NCBI RefSeq assembly: GCF_900215535.1
Contig: NZ_OCND01000004.1
Location: forward strand, 62,001 to 126,000
Length of the DNA: 64,000 bases
Reading direction: 5' to 3'
From: Pseudoxanthomonas wuyuanensis
Lineage (GTDB): Bacteria; Pseudomonadota; Gammaproteobacteria; Xanthomonadales; Xanthomonadaceae
Position 1 is the first letter of the stretch. Every line of letters begins with the position of its first letter. The position numbers were made by a program, and so were the translations under genes. The notes below the pieces were generated by a model. It did no database searches and was not told the origin of the DNA. It saw nothing but the letters and a program-made list of their open reading frames with translations. Of the stretch, positions 56,997 through 64,000 are shown piece after piece.

Positions 56997-58031
56997 CTAC
57001 GGCGCTTCGACCAGGTAGCCCTTGGCCTGCAGTTGGCCCAGGTAGCCATCGGGTTTCAGAAGTTCGGCAATCGGCAATGTGGCAAAGCTGACCGGGTTGT
57101 TCTCCAGCGCCGTTTCCGCCGCGCTCATCCACTGGCTTCGGACTTTCGCAGGCAGGTCGTCGAGGCCGCGCTTTCTGGCGAACTCGGCGCTGGAGAACGC
57201 CGCTATGCATGCCGTCTGCTGGTTTTCGTACGGCAGCGCGCGCAGCCCTTCCACGTCGCCAACCGACCACGCGTTGGCGCGCTCCACCATCAGCGGCAGA
57301 TCGTTCTCGATGCGCTCCAGGGTTGCGCGGAAGCATTCCAGATCGTCGAGCGAAGTCCGCTGGAATTCCTTGATCGTCGCCTTCGGCTGTTCGACCTTGA
57401 ATTTCACCGTCGGCGAAGCGGTCCTGATGCCATGCCGCTTGACCGCCTTGTCCACCACCGGGCCGACGACTCCTGATTCGCTCAGGCCCGACTTCTTCAA
57501 TGCCGCTTCGTAAAGCTCGCGCGCGGCGAACATCGGGCGCCATTTTTCCACGCCGGCATCATGGCCCAGGTATCGCGCCTTCAACACGCTCCAGCGCGCG
57601 TACAGATCCGCGGGCAGCACGTCCTTGAGCGTCGCCCCGTCCGGGTTCTTGCGCGCTTTCAGCAGCGACGGGATCAGGAACGCGCCGCGCACGATGCCGA
57701 TATCCGCATCGAACGACACGCCCGGCGGGCGCACCACTTCCTGCGCCTGCGCAAGGATGGCCTCGGTTTCCGAAGACAGCCAGGTCATCTTTCTCGGCAA
57801 CGGCGACAGCGTGCCCATCACCCACAGTACGTGTTCGCCCTTGGACACTTTCCACAATCCCGGGCCCGGCTGCGAACCGCTGACCACCACCGTGTCCATG
57901 TCGACGACCGCTTGCCCGCCGGCTGGCGCAGGTGCCGTGGCGCCAGCCTGCTCCGCGCCGTCGGCGGACGATTGCGCCAATGCCGGAGCGGCAACCAGGC
58001 AGAACAAGACACTGAGGGCAAGCAGGCGCAT
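56997..58031 (-). CDS. gumN: GumN/TraB family protein
   Basis: This 344-residue exported protein has a signal peptide (RLLALSVLFCLVAAPALA) and the TraB/PrgY/GumN domain, with KGEHVLWVMGTLSPLPRKMTWLS near the mature start and later helical segments. In Xanthomonas a GumN gene lies just after gumM; here it is 1.7 kb beyond gumM on the same strand, with a cupin and an oxygenase between. A protease-like role has been suggested for TraB relatives and is not established. ATG 58031 starts the signal peptide; longer frames do not. The stop codon abuts a dispersed repeat. Confidence 0.82.
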   Translation of the reverse strand: MRLLALSVLFCLVAAPALAQSSADGAEQAGATAPAPAGGQAVVDMDTVVVSGSQPGPGLWKVSKGEHVLWVMGTLSPLPRKMTWLSSETEAILAQAQEVVRPPGVSFDADIGIVRGAFLIPSLLKARKNPDGATLKDVLPADLYARWSVLKARYLGHDAGVEKWRPMFAARELYEAALKKSGLSESGVVGPVVDKAVKRHGIRTASPTVKFKVEQPKATIKEFQRTSLDDLECFRATLERIENDLPLMVERANAWSVGDVEGLRALPYENQQTACIAAFSSAEFARKRGLDDLPAKVRSQWMSAAETALENNPVSFATLPIAELLKPDGYLGQLQAKGYLVEAP

Positions 58032-58119
58032 CCGCGGCACTCCATCGAACAGGGCGGACGGATTTGAGCACATACGCAGGCCAACGCCGTGGCCCATCGG
58101 TCACGCCGTCAGGCCATCT

Positions 58120-58590
58120 TCAGCCAACGCGGGCGCCGGCGGCACGGATCTGGTCGGCCACTTCGCTGCGCTCTTCCAGCAGTTGGAAACCCATCCAGAC
58201 GAATCCCGGCGAAACCGAGCAATCCATCAGCGAATACTCGCCCAGCGAACGCGCGCTCTGCCAGATGCCGGCCGGTACCACCTGGGCCTGCTGGCCTCCG
58301 CGCGCCGAGGTGTCCAGCTGGGTACGGCTGAGCGAGCGGGTTTCCGGGTCGAACATCGACAGTTCCAATGGGCTGCCTTCGTGCCAGTCCCAGATTTCGG
58401 TCGCATCGACGCGATGCCAGCGGGTGACGATGCCGGCAGGGATCAGGAACTTGATGGCGGTCAGCGTGGGACGCTCGATGCCATTGACTTCCGTGCGTTT
58501 GCTGGATTCGAAGATACGACGGAAATAGCCTCCCTCGGGATGCGGGGCCAGTTCGAGCGTACGGATGAGCTCTTCGACGCGAGGATGCAT
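58120..58590 (-). CDS. DUF985 cupin-fold protein
   Basis: This 156-residue cupin of the DUF985/YML079w-like family opens HPRVEELIRTLELAPHPEGGYFRRIFES and keeps TAIKFLIPAGIVTRWHRVDATEIWDWHEG and GFVWMGFQLL. The conserved His/Glu set is suited to metal or small-ligand binding, but no reaction is known. It lies 88 nt upstream of the gumN-like gene on the same strand and is divergent from the oxygenase. Confidence 0.9.
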   Translation of the reverse strand: MHPRVEELIRTLELAPHPEGGYFRRIFESSKRTEVNGIERPTLTAIKFLIPAGIVTRWHRVDATEIWDWHEGSPLELSMFDPETRSLSRTQLDTSARGGQQAQVVPAGIWQSARSLGEYSLMDCSVSPGFVWMGFQLLEERSEVADQIRAAGARVG

Positions 58591-58783
58591 ACCGCATCCT
58601 ATACGCTGCAGCGGACGTTTGTCGCGCCTGCGCGGATTGGCGGTCCCTCGCGCTCCGGGCAGGGCCAGCCCGGCCCATCGGCGCCTTGCGCATGGCCGGA
58701 ACAATCGGTCCCGTCCATGCCGGAGATATCGGTTACGATTCGCCACGGAGGGATGTCGGCCGCCATGCCGGCCAGGGCACCCT

Positions 58784-59644
58784 ATGAACCGCAGCGATGA
58801 CGATTTCATCAGTATCCGCGGCGCGCGCTTGCCGCTGCGGGCGCTGCTGGATCCGCGTATCCGCGATGCGGGATTTGTCGCCAGCCTGCGGCGGCGGCTG
58901 GAACGCGCAGCGCCATTCCCGCATCTGATACTGCACGGGTTGTTCCACCCGCTGCTGCTGGAGCAGGTATCGACGGAATTCGAACGCGTCCCCGCCGATG
59001 GCTGGCGCGCCTATCGAAACCGCCACGAACGGACGTTCCGCGCTTCGCCACTGGCGCTGCCGGGCCCAGCATCCCGTCTGTATTTCGGTCTGGTCAACTC
59101 TGCCGAATTCATCCGCTTCCTTTGCCGCGTAACCGGGTCCGACGCGCTGGTTGTCGACCCCGATCTGTTCGGTGGAGGCCTGCATGAAAGCCGCAATGGC
59201 GGGCACTTCGGCATCCATCGCGATTTCGACCGCCATCCGCAGACCGGCCTGCGCAACCGGATGGTGCTGCTGACCTATCTGAACAAGGATTGGAACGGCG
59301 ACTGGGGCGGCGAACTGGAACTATGGGATTCGGAACAGCGCGCCTGCGTGACGCGGGTGGCGCCGGAATTCGGCGTCTCGCTGCTGATGCTGCATGGCCC
59401 CACCAGCTATCACGGCCATCCGGCTCCTTTGCGGATGCCTGCGGAGACGGCGCGGCGTTCGCTGGCCAGCTACTTCTACGCCGCGCCGGAGAACAGCGCC
59501 GCTGCCGGCGAAACCACCACCGAATTTCTGCAGCCAATGCTGCGCCATGCGTTTACCTGGGGAACCATCCGTCTGCTGCGCCGCTGGACGCCGCCGGCGA
59601 TTTGGGATGCCGCAAGACGGCTGCGGCGGTCCTGGAACCGTTGA
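58784..59644 (+). CDS. 2OG-Fe(II) oxygenase superfamily protein
   Basis: This 286-residue protein has the prolyl-4-hydroxylase-like jelly roll. The iron ligands are H145-x-D147 in GIHRDFDRHP and most likely H210 in SYHGHPAPL, with the 2-oxoglutarate arginine in RRSLASYF. NKDWNGDWGGELELWD is the typical preceding strand. It is on the opposite strand to the gum genes, between gumM and the gumN-like gene. Hydroxylation of a sugar, lipid or protein is possible; no target can be named. ATG 58784 follows the family start. Confidence 0.88.
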   Translation: MNRSDDDFISIRGARLPLRALLDPRIRDAGFVASLRRRLERAAPFPHLILHGLFHPLLLEQVSTEFERVPADGWRAYRNRHERTFRASPLALPGPASRLYFGLVNSAEFIRFLCRVTGSDALVVDPDLFGGGLHESRNGGHFGIHRDFDRHPQTGLRNRMVLLTYLNKDWNGDWGGELELWDSEQRACVTRVAPEFGVSLLMLHGPTSYHGHPAPLRMPAETARRSLASYFYAAPENSAAAGETTTEFLQPMLRHAFTWGTIRLLRRWTPPAIWDAARRLRRSWNR

Positions 59645-59771
59645 GCGTTTTTTTGTCCGGACTGTTTGCAATCCCGCCATGACCAGCGATTTCCGTTGCG
59701 GTCTTCACCCTGGACCCCTGCGCGGGAGCGACGAAACCAGGTCCTTTTCCGATCTCCGGAACAAGAAGAAA

Positions 59772-60566
59772 CTACATCCGCCCCTGGGAACTGGACGCCC
59801 TACCCGTCCGCGCAGGCGGATGTCCATTGCCTGCGCGCAGGCATACCCAGAAGAAGACCAGCAGATCTATCGAGTACCGTTTGAGCAGCCGCCGCGGTTC
59901 GCGGGACAGGCGGTACAGCCATTCCATCCTCAGTCTGCGTACCCAGACGGGCGCCCGTTTGGCCGTTCCCGACAGGAAATCCAGCAGTGCGCCCACGCCC
60001 ATCATCACCGGCGCGTCGATCGCATCGCTGTTGTCGAGTATCCACTGTTCCTGCAGTGGATTTCCGAACGCCACCAGCACCACCTCCGCACCACTGGCGT
60101 TGATGCGGGCCGCCAGGTCCGGGCCGGCGGCGGCGAACTCGCCATAGCCGTCGCAGGTTCCCACTACCTGATGCCCGAACCGCTCCGCCAGCGCACGCGC
60201 CGCCTGTTCGGCGATGCCCGGTTTGCTCCCGAACAGGAAGAACCGCAGTGGCCGCTGGCTGCCGCCGCAAAAGCGCGGAAACAGATCGCTGCCGTTGAGG
60301 TTTTCGGCAAACCCCTTGCGATGGATCAGCCGCGCCGCCAGTTCCAGGCCGATGCCGTCGTTGACGATGCATACCGGCGCCGACTGGATGCGCGGTATGA
60401 GCGGCCTGCAGCGGACGACGAAATTGGTGTTGGCGAAGAACAACCGCAGCTTTCCGCGCTGGTCGCATGCCTGGTACAGGGCCTGGCAAACCTCCGGTGC
60501 GGAAGCGGAAACGATGTCGAATCCGCCCAGGTTGATCGTGTTTGCGCCCGCTATCGCAGTCGGCAT
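59772..60566 (-). CDS. gumM: Xanthan glycosyltransferase GumM (WecB/TagA/CpsF family)
   Basis: This 264-residue glycosyltransferase belongs to the WecG/TagA/CpsF (GT26) family. In Xanthomonas GumM adds the first glucose-derived sugar of the xanthan unit's backbone assembly steps. The family core LFFANTNFVVRCRP, IVNDGIGLELAARLIHRKG, LFGSKPGIAEQAARALAERFG and VLVAFGNPLQEQWI is intact. Length matches Xanthomonas GumM. ATG 60566 is used; an ATG at 60614 would overlap gumL. Confidence 0.9.
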   Translation of the reverse strand: MPTAIAGANTINLGGFDIVSASAPEVCQALYQACDQRGKLRLFFANTNFVVRCRPLIPRIQSAPVCIVNDGIGLELAARLIHRKGFAENLNGSDLFPRFCGGSQRPLRFFLFGSKPGIAEQAARALAERFGHQVVGTCDGYGEFAAAGPDLAARINASGAEVVLVAFGNPLQEQWILDNSDAIDAPVMMGVGALLDFLSGTAKRAPVWVRRLRMEWLYRLSREPRRLLKRYSIDLLVFFWVCLRAGNGHPPARTGRASSSQGRM

Positions 60567-60600
60567 GATGCCACTCCCGGCGCCTGCAAAGTCGCGCCCA

Positions 60601-61386
60601 TCACCATAGCTCATAAGGAAACGCAGCCATCAAACCCCGCTGCAGGCGATGCAGTTCGAAGTCGCCGTTGCCGCCCTTCTGCAGGCATTCCTCCACCGAA
60701 CTGCCGGAATGCCATTGCATGCGGCCGGTGCCGTGGTAGTAATCGTCGTACTTGAACTGGTTCTCGCCGTTGCCGCTGTCTAGGTAGACCGCCGGCACCC
60801 CGTAGGCCTCGGCCAGGATGATGCCGTGCAGCGAGCTGGAGACCACCAGCCTGGCCGCCAGCAACCGGCGGACGAAATCCACCGGCTTGCAGGTCGGCAG
60901 CACCAGTTGTTCGCGATAACGGTCGAACTTGCCGGCGGGCTCGTTGAAATGCGGCACCACGACAAAATCGCGGACCGGCGCAGTGTCCAGCAGGGCCGCA
61001 GGAAAGAACAGCGGCATCAGCAAGGCCGGGTCGCCATAGACGGGCGGCGCCTCGATGCCTTTCCCGGCCAGAAACCGGCGCGTCAGCGGCCCGCGCACCG
61101 CGCGCACGTCCAGGTGCCGGAACGCATGCCGTTGCTCCGGAATCTTGCCGTTGATGCCGCTGCCCCACACCGTTTCTCCATCCCTGGCGTTGTGCAGCAC
61201 CGACCCCACCGCGAACAGACGATGATTGCGATCGCGTTTTTCGCGCAGGGCAAGATCCCGCAGCGACAGCATCGACGATACGATCACTTTCGAAAGGTAA
61301 TCGCCAACATTCACCGAACCGTCGGCAGGCTCCCACCAATAGAGGCAGCGGCGCTCGGTTCTTGCCAGCCATGCATCAAGCAACAT
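60601..61386 (-). CDS. gumL: Xanthan ketal pyruvate transferase GumL
   Basis: This 261-residue polysaccharide pyruvyl transferase should add a ketal pyruvate to the outer mannose of the xanthan side chain. YWWEPADGSVNVGDYLSKVI, AVRGPLTRRFLAGKGIEAPPVYGDPALLMP and ARLVVSSSLHGIILAEAYGVPAVYLDS are characteristic. Length matches Xanthomonas GumL (about 264 aa). ATG 61386 lies 77 nt after gumK. Its presence implies a pyruvylated polymer, unlike Xylella, which lacks gumL. Confidence 0.93.
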   Translation of the reverse strand: MLLDAWLARTERRCLYWWEPADGSVNVGDYLSKVIVSSMLSLRDLALREKRDRNHRLFAVGSVLHNARDGETVWGSGINGKIPEQRHAFRHLDVRAVRGPLTRRFLAGKGIEAPPVYGDPALLMPLFFPAALLDTAPVRDFVVVPHFNEPAGKFDRYREQLVLPTCKPVDFVRRLLAARLVVSSSLHGIILAEAYGVPAVYLDSGNGENQFKYDDYYHGTGRMQWHSGSSVEECLQKGGNGDFELHRLQRGLMAAFPYELW

Positions 61387-61463
61387 CGGCACTCTCGTTC
61401 TCCTGTTGTGTGTGGGGCCGCCGCTCGTCCGCCGCAGCGGCGCACCGTCGCCGGCCATCCGGT

Positions 61464-62642
61464 TCACAGCCGCGTATCGGCATAGGCTTCGGGATGCAGC
61501 ACGCGATCGACGGTGTCGGACCAGTCCAGGCACTGCCGAAAACGTATCCGCGGCGCGCGCAATGCCGCGTCGATGGCGGCGACAATCGACTGCGCGTCGC
61601 CGGGCGTATAGCCGAAACGGGAGCGGTATCCGCCGACGACCGCATTCGGGCATACCGCCGGCAACGCGAAGTAGTCGTATTGCAGCAGCTTCAGCGAACT
61701 GTCGGCCAGATACACCGGCACATCTTCCGAGGCATAGGGCGCAATGCCGAAGCTGGCGTGCTTGATGTAGGGGATGGTCTGACGGTGCGGCATTTCCCCG
61801 TAGACGATCACGTTGTCGCCATAGCCCGGCATTCGCCCCCTGCCCGAGCCGATCACATGGAAGGTGACCTGCGGAAACGCCCGGCTGGCGCAGACGAAGA
61901 AATCCGGGTCGAACAGCATCGAACCCACCGCCACCGCATGCACGCCTTCGCCATAGGGCGAAGGATCGCCCAGCGTGGCCAGCTCCGGATCCACGCCATG
62001 GCCAACCCGATAGACATTGCCGCGGCTGGGAATGCCGTCGGCCATCGCCGAAGACACCAGCACCACGGCATCCAGTTCGCCGGCCACCCGGGCGAAGGTG
62101 TCCTTGACGTGCTGGGCGACGTTGATCGTGTCCAGGCCATCGGAAGCGCGATAGATCAGCCGCGCGTGCGGATTCAATTGCCTGGCCAGGGCGATGAACT
62201 CGACCGCCAGTCCGCTTTCGAAGATCACCACATCCGCTTCCCGAATCCATTGGCGCAGGACCGCTGGCGGAAAGGCCGCATAGGCGCGGAACAGCAGCCC
62301 CTCCAGCGGCCGCAGCCAGCCACGCCGCGTATTGAACGGATGCAGCGGCGTCTTCCACAGAAAACATTCCACTCCGTTGATCGATTCGATGCGATTGGCC
62401 TTGCCGTCCAGCGACAGGCGTATGTCGCCGGTCCTGCGCGACAGCCAGCTGTAGCGCAACGAGAAGAACCGAGTGGGACCGCGCCTGGCCAGTTCGTCGG
62501 CGATGAAGTGGATATTGGCCCGCCGCGGCGTGCGGTAGTCGTGCGCCGAAAGCACCAGGTATTTTTTTGCCGGACCGGTTTGGCCGCCTTCAGTGGCGGC
62601 CGCGACAGACGCTTGCGCTGGCATGGACAGGCTCATCGGCAC
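61464..62642 (-). CDS. gumK: Xanthan glucuronosyltransferase GumK
   Basis: This 392-residue GT-B glycosyltransferase (GT70) transfers glucuronic acid to the lipid-linked trisaccharide in xanthan assembly. The sequence [65 protein letters not shown] and [34 protein letters not shown] matches GumK. It is monotopic, acting at the inner face of the cytoplasmic membrane. Length is close to Xanthomonas GumK (400 aa). Confidence 0.94.
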   Translation of the reverse strand: MPMSLSMPAQASVAAATEGGQTGPAKKYLVLSAHDYRTPRRANIHFIADELARRGPTRFFSLRYSWLSRRTGDIRLSLDGKANRIESINGVECFLWKTPLHPFNTRRGWLRPLEGLLFRAYAAFPPAVLRQWIREADVVIFESGLAVEFIALARQLNPHARLIYRASDGLDTINVAQHVKDTFARVAGELDAVVLVSSAMADGIPSRGNVYRVGHGVDPELATLGDPSPYGEGVHAVAVGSMLFDPDFFVCASRAFPQVTFHVIGSGRGRMPGYGDNVIVYGEMPHRQTIPYIKHASFGIAPYASEDVPVYLADSSLKLLQYDYFALPAVCPNAVVGGYRSRFGYTPGDAQSIVAAIDAALRAPRIRFRQCLDWSDTVDRVLHPEAYADTRL

Positions 62643-62727
62643 TTCTCCAAAGGGTGGATGCGAAAACGGCTGCGAACGCGCGGCTCAGTACGCCATTCGT
62701 GCCGCGGCCAGGTGGACCGGCGCGGCC

Positions 62728-64000
62728 TCATGCCGGCCTCAGCAGGTGCCGGCTTCCCAGGATGTCCGCCACATCGCGGCGGAATCCCGGCCATAGCAGG
62801 CAGACCAGCGCCAGCATCGCTGCGGCAGCGCCGCCCCCGGCAAGCAGCCGCAGCGCGGACGCGTGGCCGGCCGTCAGTTCGCACACCAGCCAGGCCGCCG
62901 CCGCGCACAGCGCATAGCCGGCAATCGCGCGCGCACCATTGCCGAACATGCGGCCCGCGGGCGCATCGGACAGCCTGCCGATCCACCACAGCACCGATGG
63001 CCACAGCAGCGCCGTGCCTACCGCATACCCGGTGGCCACACCCAACACGCCCCAGTAGGAACCGGCCACGATGCACGCAATCAGAAAACTGCGGCTGACG
63101 ATGGCGTAGCGCAGCTGCGCGCCGGTCAGGCCTTTGGACAGGAACACCCAGTAGGCGGCATACGCGGCCATCTGGAACGTCGCACCGATGGCCAGAATCC
63201 TGAAAACAGGGATGGCCGGCTGCCACTGCTTTCCCAGCACCAGCAGAATCAACGGTTCGGCCAGCGCGCAACCGATTGCGAACAGCGCCACCATGAAGTG
63301 CACCATCACCGTCTGGCCGCGCAACAGGAACGCGTTGTAGCGCAACGGCTCCCCGCGCAACCGGGACAGCGTGGGCAACGCCACCGAGGTGGCCGGCGCG
63401 TTGAGCTGGTTCAGCGGCATCGTCACCAGCGCGAACGCGCGATTGAACTGGCCCAGCGCCACCGACCCTAGCCGCTGGCCGATGATCACCTGGCCAATGT
63501 TGTTGCTGGCATAGGCCAGCAACTGCGTGGCCATCAGCGCCCAGCCGAAGTTCAGCAGGCCTCCCATCTGCGCGCCGCGATGCGGCAATCCGGGCAGCCA
63601 GCGCGTGGCCACGGCCATCAGCAGCAGGATCACGATGCCCTGCACCAGTTGCTGGATCACCAACGCCCAGTAACCGGCCCCCGCCAGCGCAGCGGCCACC
63701 GCAACCGCCAGACCGGCCACCTGCCCGATCACGTCCGCAGAAGCCAGGCGCCCGAAACGCATGTCGCGATTCAGATGCGCGCGGAACTGGGTGGTGATGC
63801 CATTGAACACGAAGGTCAGCGCCAGCACCTGGGTGATGACGCGCAACTCCGGCTCCTTGTACAGCGCGGCAATGGCGCCTGCGCCCAGGTATACCGCCAG
63901 CCCCAGCGCGCTGCCGAACAGCGTGTTGAGCCAGAACAGATTGTCGCGCTGCTCGCGGCTGAGCAGCGGTGCCTGCACCGCGGCGGTGGAAAGACCGAAG
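62728..64000 (-). CDS. gumJ: Polysaccharide flippase GumJ (partial, cut by window edge)
   Basis: This is the C-terminal 420 or so residues of a Wzx/MOP-type flippase that moves the lipid-linked xanthan unit across the inner membrane. Many membrane helices are visible and the frame enters from the right edge with FGLSTAAVQAPLLSREQ, the conserved second-helix region of this family. The order gumJ-gumK-gumL-gumM is that of Xanthomonas. Internal start codons are not used because the frame stays open to the edge. Confidence 0.93.
   Translation of the reverse strand, partial: FGLSTAAVQAPLLSREQRDNLFWLNTLFGSALGLAVYLGAGAIAALYKEPELRVITQVLALTFVFNGITTQFRAHLNRDMRFGRLASADVIGQVAGLAVAVAAALAGAGYWALVIQQLVQGIVILLLMAVATRWLPGLPHRGAQMGGLLNFGWALMATQLLAYASNNIGQVIIGQRLGSVALGQFNRAFALVTMPLNQLNAPATSVALPTLSRLRGEPLRYNAFLLRGQTVMVHFMVALFAIGCALAEPLILLVLGKQWQPAIPVFRILAIGATFQMAAYAAYWVFLSKGLTGAQLRYAIVSRSFLIACIVAGSYWGVLGVATGYAVGTALLWPSVLWWIGRLSDAPAGRMFGNGARAIAGYALCAAAAWLVCELTAGHASALRLLAGGGAAAAMLALVCLLWPGFRRDVADILGSRHLLRPA

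Overview
This is a GC-rich gammaproteobacterial chromosome segment, almost certainly Xanthomonadaceae (Lysobacteraceae). The clearest marker is the right end. There the last genes of a xanthan-type exopolysaccharide cluster, gumJ (cut by the window edge), gumK, gumL and gumM, run on the minus strand, and a GumN/TraB-family gene lies a little further along. A TonB-dependent receptor of the Xanthomonas/Caulobacter type, a DUF6491-like lipoprotein and several families of dispersed intergenic palindromes fit the same family. Nothing in the sequence fixes the genus. No prophage, CRISPR array, rRNA operon or intact insertion sequence was found. One tRNA gene (tRNA-Phe) is present.

Layout. 1-8.2 kb: tail of an unknown gene, a PiT phosphate transporter with its DUF47 partner, a CorC/CNNM-type membrane protein with an ExoD-family protein, a PhnD-like periplasmic binding protein overlapping a HAMP-GGDEF-EAL protein, and trmJ. 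8.2-19.7 kb: suhB, then a minus-strand run from queA through a flavin reductase, a ferric-iron ABC transporter (fbpABC-like), tgt, yajC and secD to secF; the iron transporter splits the usual queA-tgt-yajC-secDF neighbourhood. 19.8-21.9 kb: an Lrp-type regulator divergent from a class III aminotransferase, with a 19-bp palindrome between them. 22-26.5 kb: exported pyrophosphatase, beta-propeller phytase-like lipoprotein and TonB-dependent receptor, a likely organophosphate scavenging locus. 26.7-34.7 kb: upp, an MBL hydrolase, gamma-glutamyltransferase, ferredoxin, a lipoprotein, coaD/rsmD, and htpG behind a sigma-32-like promoter.

34.9-44 kb: a miniature flagellar-rod-like protein, a 275-bp inverted-repeat element, ftsY, an AsmA-like protein, mutY, yggX, a DUF6491-like lipoprotein, tRNA-Phe followed by five tandem 143-bp repeats, a RIO-type kinase and an S4 pseudouridine synthase. 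44.2-50.7 kb: a beta-glucoside utilisation locus with a LacI-family regulator, an SSS sugar symporter and a GH3 beta-glucosidase lipoprotein; near-identical palindromic operators precede both the regulator and the GH3 gene. 51-56.6 kb: a LEA14-like lipoprotein, an acyl-CoA dehydrogenase, an HNH nuclease and dxs. 57-64 kb: gumN-like gene, a DUF985 cupin, a 2OG-Fe(II) oxygenase, then gumM, gumL, gumK and gumJ.

The intergenic DNA is unusually rich in organised repeats: REP-like hairpins, a tandem array after the tRNA, a 275-bp MITE-like element with nested hairpins, and a dispersed multi-hairpin element in four states (two with terminal inverted repeats, one inverted, one lacking its hairpin core). 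No protein-based system that is clearly new to science was recognised. The strongest candidates for new biology are the binding-protein/c-di-GMP pair, the dispersed multi-hairpin elements, the mini flagellar-rod-like orphan and the oxygenase/cupin insertion beside the gum genes.
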